Source: Lysobacter sp. BMK333-48F3
Lineage (GTDB): Bacteria > Pseudomonadota > Gammaproteobacteria > Xanthomonadales > Xanthomonadaceae
DNA: 64,000 bases
Assembly (NCBI RefSeq): GCF_019733395.1
Contig: NZ_JAIHOO010000001.1
Coordinates: 1,488,001-1,552,000 of the forward strand
Reading direction: 5' to 3'
The translations under genes and the position numbers were made by a program. The notes beneath the pieces are model-generated. The model was not told the origin of the DNA, ran no database searches, and saw nothing but the letters and a program-made list of their open reading frames with translations. Shown piece after piece: positions 9,054 through 18,317 of the stretch. Each line of letters opens with the position of its first letter. Position 1 is the stretch's first letter.

Positions 9054-9075
9054 AGTGACATCGATCACAATTATA
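9054..9075 (-). promoter_or_regulatory. CRP/Clp-type operator next to a TATAAT -10 element
   Basis: Read leftwards, TATAAT (9070-9075) is followed at once by TGTGATCGATGTCACT (9054-9069), a near-perfect match to TGTGA-N6-TCACA. Xanthomonads use the CRP homologue Clp. Because the site lies just downstream of the -10 and would cover the transcription start, repression is more likely than activation. No strong -35 was found at 17 bases; TTGCGG sits at 19. Confidence 0.55.
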
Positions 9076-9340
9076 CCCAGGCCAGCAAGACGCGCCGCAA
9101 GTCACACGGAATACACGAACTCCCCCGCCATCGTCGCCGCGACTCGGCCTGTTCGTTTTAATTAATTGATTAGAATAGGAAAAAGGCGCAAGACCGGCTG
9201 CGAACGACACGCGCGCAACCGATAAGCGGCCGCGAAATGACACATTTCCCGGCCTGGCGGGGCTTAAGCGCCCGCCCGCGTGCAGGTGTCACGATCGCAG
9301 TTGGCACACTAAGACGAGGCAGGGCGCAGGCGCCGCATAC

Positions 9341-9377
9341 GAACGGGGCGGGCCCGTCGCCGGCGCCCGCCCCGTTC
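9341..9377 (-). terminator. GC-rich 3' hairpin after fabV
   Basis: A 13-base perfect stem (9341-9353 with 9365-9377) and an 11-base loop lie 25 bases past the fabV stop. No T-run follows in the fabV direction. It may be a weak terminator or an mRNA 3'-end stabiliser. Confidence 0.4.
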
Positions 9378-9402
9378 GCGACCCAGCGTGGGATCGCCTG
9401 GT

Positions 9403-10611
9403 TTACATCTCGATGCAGTCGAAGCGCACGTCCGGGTCGACCTCGGCATCGTAGTCGACGTCGTCGCGCTCGAAGCCGAACAGCTTGAGGAACTCGTGCT
9501 TGTAGCCGGCGTAGTCGGTGAGCTGGAACAGGTTCTCGGTGGTGACCTGCGGCCACAGCGCCTTGCACCGGCTCTGCACTTCATCGCGCAGCTCCCAGTC
9601 GTCCAGGCGCAGGCGCTGCTGGTCGTCGGTGGCCGGCGGCTGGCCGTCGTCGCGGTACATGCGCTCGCGGAACAAGCGGTCGAGCTGCTCGATCGGACCT
9701 TCGTGCAGGCCCTGCTCCTTCATCACCTTGAACACCAGCGAGATGTACAGCGGCATCACCGGAATCGCCGAGCTGGCCTGGGTCACCACCGACTTCAGCA
9801 CCGCGACGTTGGCCGCGCCGCCGCCGTGCGCGCGCAGGCGCGCGTCCAGGCGCTGGGCGGTGGCGTCGAGGTCGAGCTTGGCCCGGCCGAGCGCGCCGTG
9901 CCAGTAGATCGGCCAGGTGATTTCGGTGCCGATGTAGCTGAAGGCCACCGTGCGCGCGCCCGGCGCCAACGCGCCGGCGCGATCCAGCGCGTCGATCCAC
10001 AACTCCCAATCCTGGCCGCCCATCACGGTGACGGTGTCTTCGATCTCCTGCTCGGTGGCCGGCTCGATCGAGGCCTGGACGATCTGGTCCTTGTTGGTAT
10101 CGATCGCGGTCGAGGTGTAGGTGCTGCCGATCGGCTTCAGCGCCGAGCGCTTGAGTTCGCCGGTCGCCGGCAGCTTGCGCACCGGCGAGGCCAGCGAATA
10201 GATCACCAGGTCGACCTGGCCGCCCATCTCGTTCTTGATCAGCTCGATGGCTTGGGCGCGCACTTCGTCGGAGAAGGCGTCGCCGTTGATCGAACGCGCG
10301 TACAGGCCCTCGGCCTTGGCGAACTTGTCGAACGCGGCGGAGTTGTACCAGCCGGCGGTGCCGGGCTTCTTCTCGCTGCCGGGCTTCTCGAAGAACACCC
10401 CGAGAGTGTCGGCGCCGAAGCCGAACGCGGCGGAGATGCGCGCCGCCAGGCCGTAGCCGCTGGACGCGCCGATCACCAGCACCTTCTTCGGACCGTCCTG
10501 GCGCACGCCGCGGGCGCGGGTCGCCTGGATCTGGTCGCGCACGTTGAGCTCGCAGCCGAGCGGGTGCGTGGTGGTGCAGATGAAGCCGCGAACCTTGGGA
10601 TGGATGATCAA
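9403..10611 (-). CDS. fabV: Trans-2-enoyl-ACP/CoA reductase FabV
   Basis: NADH-dependent enoyl reductase of type II fatty acid synthesis, a monomeric member of the short-chain dehydrogenase superfamily; FabV enzymes are known to be naturally tolerant of triclosan. The N-terminus [16 protein letters not shown] is diagnostic. The Rossmann motif is [16 protein letters not shown], and the active site Y-x8-K is seen in [11 protein letters not shown] prefer a TTG start at 10611, giving LIIHPK as in other FabV proteins and 402 residues, with GAGAGA upstream. An ATG 33 bases further upstream (10644) is open but has no ribosome site. The gene sits between DUF11 genes without an obvious functional link. 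Confidence 0.93.
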   Translation of the reverse strand: MIIHPKVRGFICTTTHPLGCELNVRDQIQATRARGVRQDGPKKVLVIGASSGYGLAARISAAFGFGADTLGVFFEKPGSEKKPGTAGWYNSAAFDKFAKAEGLYARSINGDAFSDEVRAQAIELIKNEMGGQVDLVIYSLASPVRKLPATGELKRSALKPIGSTYTSTAIDTNKDQIVQASIEPATEQEIEDTVTVMGGQDWELWIDALDRAGALAPGARTVAFSYIGTEITWPIYWHGALGRAKLDLDATAQRLDARLRAHGGGAANVAVLKSVVTQASSAIPVMPLYISLVFKVMKEQGLHEGPIEQLDRLFRERMYRDDGQPPATDDQQRLRLDDWELRDEVQSRCKALWPQVTTENLFQLTDYAGYKHEFLKLFGFERDDVDYDAEVDPDVRFDCIEM

Positions 10612-10717
10612 CGCAGTCTCTCGTTTGTGGGGCGTCGGCGGCATCTTAGTGGCTGCGGCCGGCGCGCAGAAGCCCTGCGCGCGGCCCGCGCCAAACGCAC
10701 GCGTACAGTCGCAGCGC

Positions 10718-12757
<2,040 letters not shown>

Positions 12758-12953
12758 GGCGAGCCTCTTTGGCCGGCACCGATGGCCGGACGAGTGCAGC
12801 GCTTGTGGGCCGCCGCCGCCGGCTCCTTCCGATTCATGCCCCGCCCCCGGCACCCGTGGTTCACGGCATGTGAGCGGAGTTATACGATGAAATGTGCCCT
12901 GCTAACCATTGGAAGGCGGGGGCGAACGCGCCCGGCGTCGGGAAGTGCAGCGC

Positions 12954-13868
12954 TCAAACCAGCCCCAGCGCTCGATCCCATTCGGGTTCCTCGCCGAAGC
13001 GTTCGACCAGGAAATCGAGGAAGGCGCGCACGATCAGCGGCATCTGCCGCCGCGACAGGTACACGCCGAACACGCCCATCTCGTCGGGCGCGTAGTCCGG
13101 CAGCACCCGAGCCAATTCGCCTGAGAGCAGCATCGGCGCGACCAGATAGGTCGGCAGCAGGCCGATGCCGGCGCCGGCGCGCACCGCCTGGGCGATCAGG
13201 GTGGCGTCGTTAGCGCTGATCGAGCCTTCCACCGCGACCGCGCTGACCTGGCCGTCGCGATGCAGCGACCACAGGCTTTTGCCGACGTAGTGATGGGTCA
13301 GGCAATTGTGGGTGGCCAGGTCGGCCGGCCGCTGCGGCAGGCCGCGCGCGGCCAGATACGCCGGCGCTGCGCACAATACGGAGCGGCAGACGGTGATCCG
13401 GCGCGCGATCAGGCCCGGCTCCAGGCTGCGGCTGATCCGGATCGCGACGTCGATGCGCTCCTCGACCAGATTGACCGCGCGGTCGGCCAGGACCACGTCG
13501 ATCGCCGCGCCCGGGTAGCGGCGGACGAAATCGGCCACCGCGCTGGCGAGGTGGCTGAGCCCGAGCGAGGTGCTGCAGGTCAGCCGCAACTGGCCGTGCG
13601 GCACGCCTTCGGCGTCGGTCAGCGCGGTCTTGAGCTCGTCGCCGACCGCGAGCATGCGCCGGCAGCGTTCCAGCGCCACCTCGCCGGCCGGGGTCAGGCT
13701 GAGCCGGCGCGTGGTTCGGTGCAGGACCCGCGCGCCCAGCCAGTCCTCGAGCGCGGCCAGGTAGCGCGTGGCCATGGCCCGCGACATGTCCAGGGCTTCG
13801 GCCGCGGCGGTCAGGCTGCCGCGCTCGGCGACCTCGACGAAAACGATCATGGCGGTGATCCGGTCCAT
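12954..13868 (-). CDS. LysR-family transcriptional regulator
   Basis: A 304-residue LysR-type regulator. The N-terminal winged helix-turn-helix covers residues 1-60 (FVEVAERGSLTAAAEALDMS, then RTTRRLSLTPAG). The C-terminal effector domain begins at about 90 (GQLRLTCSTSLGLSHLA). It belongs to the large group starting MDRITAM, which usually controls a divergent oxidoreductase or transport gene. Here the divergent neighbour is a DsbA-like thioredoxin-fold gene followed by a DUF2218 gene, separated by a 120-base AT-richer promoter region with a possible operator. Autoregulation and control of that pair is the natural inference. The effector is unknown. Confidence 0.92.
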   Translation of the reverse strand: MDRITAMIVFVEVAERGSLTAAAEALDMSRAMATRYLAALEDWLGARVLHRTTRRLSLTPAGEVALERCRRMLAVGDELKTALTDAEGVPHGQLRLTCSTSLGLSHLASAVADFVRRYPGAAIDVVLADRAVNLVEERIDVAIRISRSLEPGLIARRITVCRSVLCAAPAYLAARGLPQRPADLATHNCLTHHYVGKSLWSLHRDGQVSAVAVEGSISANDATLIAQAVRAGAGIGLLPTYLVAPMLLSGELARVLPDYAPDEMGVFGVYLSRRQMPLIVRAFLDFLVERFGEEPEWDRALGLV

Positions 13869-13903
13869 ATCTGCGCGGTCCGCTCAACAAATATTTCGCT
13901 TAT

Positions 13904-13922
13904 ACGGCATTTTTTGCGCCGT
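13904..13922. promoter_or_regulatory. Candidate LysR operator in divergent promoter
   Basis: The inverted repeat ACGGC-N9-GCCGT lies in the AT-rich gap between the LysR gene and the DsbA-like gene. Its position suits a LysR-type binding site, but the arms are only five bases. Confidence 0.3.
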
Positions 13923-13988
13923 TTCACTCAACTATCGTGCGGTCCTGCCCGCCCACGACCGCCCCCGCGGCCGAATCCAGGATCCGTC

Positions 13989-14720
13989 ATGACCTCCCCC
14001 ACCGCCGGTGCCCTACCCACCGCCCGCCTGCACTACCTCTACGACCCGCTATGCGGCTGGTGCTATGCCGTCGCCCCGCTGATCGCCGTCGCCGCGGCCC
14101 TGCCCGGGCTGGCGCTGGAACTGCATGCCGGCGGGATGATGGCCGGCGCGCAGCGCCGCCAGATCGGCCGCGACTGGCGCGACTACGTGCTGCCGCACGA
14201 CCGCCGGATCGCCCAGCTCAGCGGCCAGCCGTTCGGCGCGGCCTATTTCGACGGACTGCTGCGCGACGAGACGGCGCTGCTCGACTCCGAACCGCCGATC
14301 GCCGCGGTGCTGGCGGCGCAGGCGCTGGGCGGACGCGGCCTGGAGCTGCTGCAGCGGATCCAGCGCGCGCATTATCAGCACGGCCTGCGCATCGCCGAGC
14401 CGGCGACCCTGCGCGCCCTGGCGGTCGAACTGGGCCTGGACGCAGCGGCCTTCGATGCCGCCTTGGCCGCGCACTGGGGGGCGCCCAGCCAGGCCCATAT
14501 CGAGGCCAGCCGCGCCCTGCTGCGACGCCTCGGCGGCCACGGTTTTCCGAGCGTGGCGCTGGCCATCGACGGCGCCCCCGCCGCGCCGCTCGACATCGGC
14601 CGCTACCTCGGCCAACCGGACGCCTGGCGCGCGCACCTGCTCGAACGCCTGGCCGGCCTGCGCGCCGCCGCGCCGTCGGCGTTCGGTTGCGCCGCCGACG
14701 GTTGCGCCCTGCCCGCTTGA
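13989..14720 (+). CDS. DsbA-family thioredoxin-fold protein
   Basis: A 243-residue protein of the DsbA/FrnE-like thioredoxin superfamily. It begins with a strand leading into LHYLYDPLCGWCYAVAPL, in which C-G-W-C is the redox motif (about residues 22-25). A helical insertion follows (residues 65-150), then a cis-Pro type segment (GGHGFPSVALAIDG, about 180-193). No signal peptide is present, so it is probably cytoplasmic, as for FrnE-like oxidoreductases. It starts at ATG 13989, and 26 bases separate it from the DUF2218 gene, so the two likely form an operon driven from the LysR intergenic region. The exact substrate is unknown. Confidence 0.85.
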   Translation: MTSPTAGALPTARLHYLYDPLCGWCYAVAPLIAVAAALPGLALELHAGGMMAGAQRRQIGRDWRDYVLPHDRRIAQLSGQPFGAAYFDGLLRDETALLDSEPPIAAVLAAQALGGRGLELLQRIQRAHYQHGLRIAEPATLRALAVELGLDAAAFDAALAAHWGAPSQAHIEASRALLRRLGGHGFPSVALAIDGAPAAPLDIGRYLGQPDAWRAHLLERLAGLRAAAPSAFGCAADGCALPA

Positions 14721-14746
14721 TCCCGCTGCCCATCGAGGAACCGCCG

Positions 14747-15028
14747 ATGCCCACCGCCCACGCCCGAATCGCCAGCGCCCAGGCGCGCAAACTGCTGCGC
14801 ACGCTGTGCAATCACTGGCGGCACAAGTTCGAACTGGAATACGCCGACGATCGCGCCCGCATCGTGTTCGACGCCGATACCCAGCTGCGGGCCGGTGCCG
14901 ACGAGACCGGTCTGGCGCTCGAACTGATCGCGGCCGATCCGGCGCGCCTGCATACGTTGCAGGGCGTGGTGCTGGAACACCTGCAACGTTTCGCGCGCGA
15001 GGAAACGCTGGCGGCCGACTGGCGCTGA
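14747..15028 (+). CDS. DUF2218 family protein
   Basis: A 93-residue small protein matching DUF2218 in length and pattern: ARKLLRTLCNHWRHKFELEY near the N-terminus, RIVFDADTQLR in the middle, and VVLEHLQRFAREETLAADW at the C-terminus. The family is widespread, unassigned and sometimes found near siderophore genes. The start at ATG 14747 follows the CCATCGAGGAACCGCCG ribosome-site region (GAGGA). It is the second gene of a probable operon with the DsbA-like gene. Confidence 0.85.
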   Translation: MPTAHARIASAQARKLLRTLCNHWRHKFELEYADDRARIVFDADTQLRAGADETGLALELIAADPARLHTLQGVVLEHLQRFAREETLAADWR

Positions 15029-15483
15029 GCGGCCGAATCGCGGGCCCGCTCGGCCTGCCGTCATGCGCGCGCGGGCGGCCGTACGGAGACTTCGCAGTGG
15101 CGTCGCGGTGTGGCCCTGGATCCCCGCGTTCGCGGGGATGACGGTAGGTGGGGTTCGCGGGGACGACGGCAGGCGGGCTTGATCGCGAACGGGCAGTGGG
15201 TCATGCCTGCGCAGGCGGTCGTGCACGGACTACGCGGGGGTGTCGCGGTGTAGCCCTGGATCCCCGCTTTCGCGGGGATGACGGTAGGTGGGTTCGTGGG
15301 GACGACGGCAGGCGAGCTTCGCTGAACGACAGCAGGTGGGATTCGCTGGACGACAGCAGCTGGGGTTCGGCGTGCGCTCTCAAGCCGTCATGCCCGCGCA
15401 GGCGGGCATCCAGAGGCTTCAGCGTTCGGCTTCGGCCGGCGACGGGCTATCGGCACGGGACAGGCGCAGGATCGGCGAGCCGC
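15029..15483. repeat. Array of palindromic repeats (three hairpin copies)
   Basis: This 455-base gap contains no gene. Two imperfect copies of a unit of about 140 bases start near 15061 and 15201. Each holds a hairpin reading CTGGATCCCCGC-loop-GCGGGGATGACGG (15116-15144, 15256-15284). A third hairpin in the opposite orientation lies at 15385-15413. Short ACGACGGCAGG-like units repeat between them (15300-15365). The same hairpin family recurs at 28.46-28.62 kb. Confidence 0.7.
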
Positions 15484-15678
15484 TCAGTGCGCTGCGGCCG
15501 CTGCGGCCTGGGCCGCCGGAGCCTGCACGGCCGGCACCGTCCCCTCGGCCTGACTGCGGCTGGCCAGCAGCGCGGCGACCACCGCCAGGGCGGTAGCGCA
15601 GGCCAACGCGATCACCGAGGCGCGCGAGGGCTTGCGCCCGCCTTCGTCGTCGTCCGGTTTTTTGGTCCATCGGCCCAC
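15484..15678 (-). CDS. Small single-pass membrane protein
   Basis: A 64-residue protein. The N-terminal part is charged (VGRWTKKPDDDEGGRKPSRAS), followed by one transmembrane helix (VIALACATALAVVAALLAS), then an Ala/Gln/Pro-rich tail ending in poly-Ala-His. The GTG at 15678 is preferred because GCGAGG lies about 7 bases upstream. The frame is open to an ATG at 15702 that has no ribosome site and abuts a CRP-like operator. The tail is of low complexity. No family was recognised. Confidence 0.5.
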   Translation of the reverse strand: MGRWTKKPDDDEGGRKPSRASVIALACATALAVVAALLASRSQAEGTVPAVQAPAAQAAAAAAH

Positions 15679-15704
15679 GGGGGGCCTCGCTGGCAGCATC
15701 ATTC

Positions 15705-15720
15705 AGTGATATTGATCACA
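15705..15720. promoter_or_regulatory. CRP/Clp-type palindrome
   Basis: TGTGATCAATATCACT (read on the minus strand) fits the CRP core TGTGA-N6-TCACA with one mismatch. It lies 26 bases upstream of the GTG of the small membrane protein. No gene is seen on the other side within 190 bases, so the small membrane protein is the likely target. Confidence 0.5.
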
Positions 15721-15914
15721 AAAACCATGCCATCGGCGAAAGCCTTGCGTACCAGGGCCTGCCGGCTGCGCAGGCAAAGAACACACTGACGCGCAGCGGA
15801 CAGGGGCACGCCTGTGCGTCACATCCTGTCGTGTGCCGACAGGCACATGCTCGTCTGTTCAGTCCGTTCAACCTCTCCGCCGGCGGCGACCGCACCCGGC
15901 GAAGCGCCGCCCGT

Positions 15915-17231
15915 TCAACCGCGCCGCGGCGAACGCCGGCGAGCCGACGCCGGCAGGCGCAGGTCGGCGACCTTGCGCTCGCGCCGCCAGGCCTGCAGCC
16001 CCGGCTGGCGCAGCAGGCCCTTGCTGTTCGGACCATGGCTGCGCACCTCGACCACCAGGCGCGGGTTGCACCACACCGCGTCCTCGATCGGATCGACATC
16101 GGGGCCGAAGGTCACCCGCCGCCGCGCCGCCGCGGTCAGCCGCGGCAGCAACGCGCGCTCGAACTCGCTGCCGGCCTCGACCGCGACCCGGCCGACATAG
16201 CGCCAGCCGGTCTGGCCCTTGGGGCGGCCCAGCAGCAGGGTCGCCGGCCGGCGCCGCTCCGGCTCGGCCGGGGTGTAGCCGACCACCGCGAACTGGCCGA
16301 ACTGGAGCAGACCGATCCGCCGCCAGTCCGGGCTCGGCCCTTGCACGTGGCGGCCGAAGGCGCGCTTGCTGATCACCCCTTCCAGGTGCTGGCTCAGCGC
16401 CAACGCCAACGCGTCCTTGCCGCTGCCGAGGATGTGGGTGCCGTATTCCAGCCCGCGCGGGGCCTGGCGCAGCATCAGCTCGAGCACGGTCTTGCGGTCG
16501 ACCAGGGGCGACTGCTCGATATCGACCCCGTCGACATGCAACAGGTCGAACAGGATCAGGGTCGAGGCCGGGCGCCGCTCCAGGCTGGCGCCGGGGGCGG
16601 CGGTGCGAAAGCGCTCGCGCAAGCCGGGATCGGCGATCAGCACCCCGTCCAGGTGCGCCTGCTGCAGTCCCAGTTGCTGCAGGGCCAGGACGATGCCGGG
16701 ATAGTCCTCGCTGCGCTCCTCGCCGTCGGGCGTCCACAGCCGGGCCTGGCCGTCGACCACCACCGCGCTCAGGCGCAGCCCTTTCCACAGGATTTCGTGC
16801 AGCCAGCGCGGGCCGGTCGGCATCGCCCGGCCGAGCACCGCCTGCTGCGGCGGCGCCGGCGGCCAGTTCAGTCCGGCGCGACGGGCGCCGAGCAGGGTCG
16901 CGGCGATCTCGCTCCAGTCGACCTCGCCGCGCGAGCGCGCCAACGGCGCCGGCCGCGCGCCGGCCGCGCGGCGCGTCGCGGCCTGGCTGCGCAGGCGGGA
17001 CTGCGCGATGCCGCGCTCGTGCAGATGCGCGGGCCGGGGCTCGAAATCGGCAAGCCGGCCGCCGCCGTCGCCATCGTTCTGGCGCGGCTCGTCCGGTCCC
17101 AGTCGGTCCAATGCTCTACGCAAGCAGTGCCCCCCGGATGCTTGTTCTCGCCGACCGCAGCCGCAGCGACCACGGTCTATCGGGCACACAATGCAGCGCC
17201 GCAGCGCCCGCGTTCGTGACGGCAATCGCAA
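15915..17231 (-). CDS. LigD-type ATP-dependent DNA ligase homologue lacking catalytic residues
   Basis: Up to 438 residues; the true start is uncertain and may lie well inside, because the first 90 residues look unstructured. Residues 135-320 align with the adenylation domain of LigD-type ligases, and 335-425 with the OB-fold (GWRYVGRV, PRLVVEVRSHG). Motif I, normally E-I-K-x-D-G-x-R, reads EILWKGLR (146-153), so the AMP-accepting lysine is Leu148 and the aspartate is Lys150. Motif III, normally DGE, is DGV (195-197). Motif IIIa (LFDLLHVDG) and motif IV (EGVISKR, 284-290) are kept. Motif V has lost its lysines (DWRRIG). Ligase activity is therefore unlikely; a DNA-binding or regulatory pseudoenzyme is plausible. 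No Ku or polymerase domain is nearby. Confidence 0.75.
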   Translation of the reverse strand: MRLPSRTRALRRCIVCPIDRGRCGCGRREQASGGHCLRRALDRLGPDEPRQNDGDGGGRLADFEPRPAHLHERGIAQSRLRSQAATRRAAGARPAPLARSRGEVDWSEIAATLLGARRAGLNWPPAPPQQAVLGRAMPTGPRWLHEILWKGLRLSAVVVDGQARLWTPDGEERSEDYPGIVLALQQLGLQQAHLDGVLIADPGLRERFRTAAPGASLERRPASTLILFDLLHVDGVDIEQSPLVDRKTVLELMLRQAPRGLEYGTHILGSGKDALALALSQHLEGVISKRAFGRHVQGPSPDWRRIGLLQFGQFAVVGYTPAEPERRRPATLLLGRPKGQTGWRYVGRVAVEAGSEFERALLPRLTAAARRRVTFGPDVDPIEDAVWCNPRLVVEVRSHGPNSKGLLRQPGLQAWRRERKVADLRLPASARRRSPRRG

Positions 17232-17370
17232 GGCGACGCAGCCGTGCGCGAGTCCGCCGCACCTACCGTCCGCCTGAATCGTTCATATCGATCCGCAGAT
17301 CGCCGCCGCGTGAAGACCGCGTGCGCGAAGGCCGGTTTCGCGCCGTGGCGGCGAGGCCAGGCGCCGGCGT

Positions 17371-17982
17371 TCATTGGGCGAAACCGTGCTTGGCCGCCAG
17401 CCGGCTCAAGCCGACCGCGCCGCGCAGGCCGAGCTTGCGGTAGGCGCGCGAGCGTACCGTGCGCACCGTGCTCTGGTCGATGCCGAGCAACTCGGCGATG
17501 GCGCGGGTGCTGTGATCCTGCACGGTCAGCATCGCCACCTCGCGTTCGCGCGCGCTCAGGCGCCGGAACGGCGACAGCCCGAGCAGCACGCTGCGCGGCA
17601 TCGACGCGTCGACGTAGTCGTGGCCGCCGGCGACGCGGCGCAGGGCGTAAACCAGAGTGCGCGCATTGCTGCCGCGGGCGAGGTAGCCGTGCACGCCGGC
17701 ATCGAGCAGCGCCGCAGGCACGGCGACCTCGCCGGTGGCGAAGTAGACCAGACGCAGGCTCGCGCGCAGCCGCATCAGATCGCGCACCACCCGAACGCCA
17801 TCGCTGTCGCCATGCTCCAGCGCGCACAGCGCCAGTTCGGCGTCGATCTGCGCGGCGCCGAGCGTGCGCAATGCCGCCGGCGCGATTTCGCCGGTCACGG
17901 TCAGGTCGGGCTCGCGTTCGAGAATCGAACGCAGGCCGCTGCCGAGCACGGGCAGGTCGACGACGATGAGGACTCGGATCAT
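17371..17982 (-). CDS. LuxR-type regulator with degenerate receiver domain
   Basis: A 203-residue protein of NarL/FixJ layout. Residues 1-120 have the receiver fold and 138-203 form the LuxR helix-turn-helix (LSAREREVAMLTVQDHSTRAIAELLG). The chemistry is missing: the acidic pair is V8-D9 instead of DD, the phospho-acceptor position is Ala54 (LCALEHGDSDG instead of a D-containing strand end), and the conserved lysine is Arg103 (GYLARG). The protein probably works without phosphorylation. The long upstream open frame is not coding; ATG at 17982 begins the receiver (MIRVLIVV). The divergent neighbour is a secreted VirB5-like protein, with a perfect palindrome in between. Confidence 0.85.
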   Translation of the reverse strand: MIRVLIVVDLPVLGSGLRSILEREPDLTVTGEIAPAALRTLGAAQIDAELALCALEHGDSDGVRVVRDLMRLRASLRLVYFATGEVAVPAALLDAGVHGYLARGSNARTLVYALRRVAGGHDYVDASMPRSVLLGLSPFRRLSAREREVAMLTVQDHSTRAIAELLGIDQSTVRTVRSRAYRKLGLRGAVGLSRLAAKHGFAQ

Positions 17983-18317
17983 GACTGCTTCGCTGCGCGA
18001 TGCCCGAACCCGGCGAGGCGGTCGCGTTGCCGTTTTCGCCGCGGCGGATGCCGCGTCCGTGTCGCGTCCTGGGGCGCGGATTGTCGTCCGCCGGCGCGCA
18101 AGAATCAAAATGGTTATTGCCACACATTCGACGAATGTGCGCAGCATGTACGCCGCATGCCGCGCGTGCGAAACCCGAGGTAGCGCTATCGGCGCGAACG
18201 TCCACGCGCGTGGCCGGACGCGCGAAATCGCTGCGGTTTCGCCCGATTTCCTCGATCCGGCGGCATGCGATAGTCGATCGCACCGCCGCCGCGCGCCTCG
18301 CATCGAAAGGATTCGCC
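17983..18317. other. Divergent intergenic region
   Basis: A 335-base gap between the LuxR-type regulator (leftwards) and the secreted protein (rightwards). It holds an AT-richer patch (18105-18125) and the palindrome listed separately. No small gene was found. Confidence 0.4.
18123..18139. promoter_or_regulatory. Perfect palindrome, candidate operator
   Basis: CACATTCG-A-CGAATGTG is a perfect inverted repeat with 8-base arms and a 1-base centre, in an AT-richer patch between two divergent genes. A binding site for the adjacent LuxR-type regulator is a reasonable hypothesis. Confidence 0.4.

Larger units (their letters stand above)
9021..9402. other. Intergenic region with AT-rich patch and GC hairpin
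   Basis: A 382-base gap between fabV and the second DUF11 paralogue, both read leftwards. It holds the leader and promoter of the paralogue (9020-9100), an AT-rich patch at 9150-9182 of unknown role, and a hairpin downstream of fabV listed separately. No gene was seen. Confidence 0.4.

Noticed and set aside
9150..9182. AT-rich patch as a promoter for a plus-strand gene
   Set aside because: No plus-strand gene follows; the downstream sequence is the antisense of fabV. Its role stays open.
15029..15483. Possible CRISPR array
   Set aside because: The repeated units are palindromic hairpins inside tandem units of about 140 bp, with no regular unique spacers and no cas genes.
15915..17231. Functional NHEJ ligase
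   Set aside because: The motif I lysine and motif III glutamate are missing, and there is no Ku gene or LigD polymerase domain in the window.
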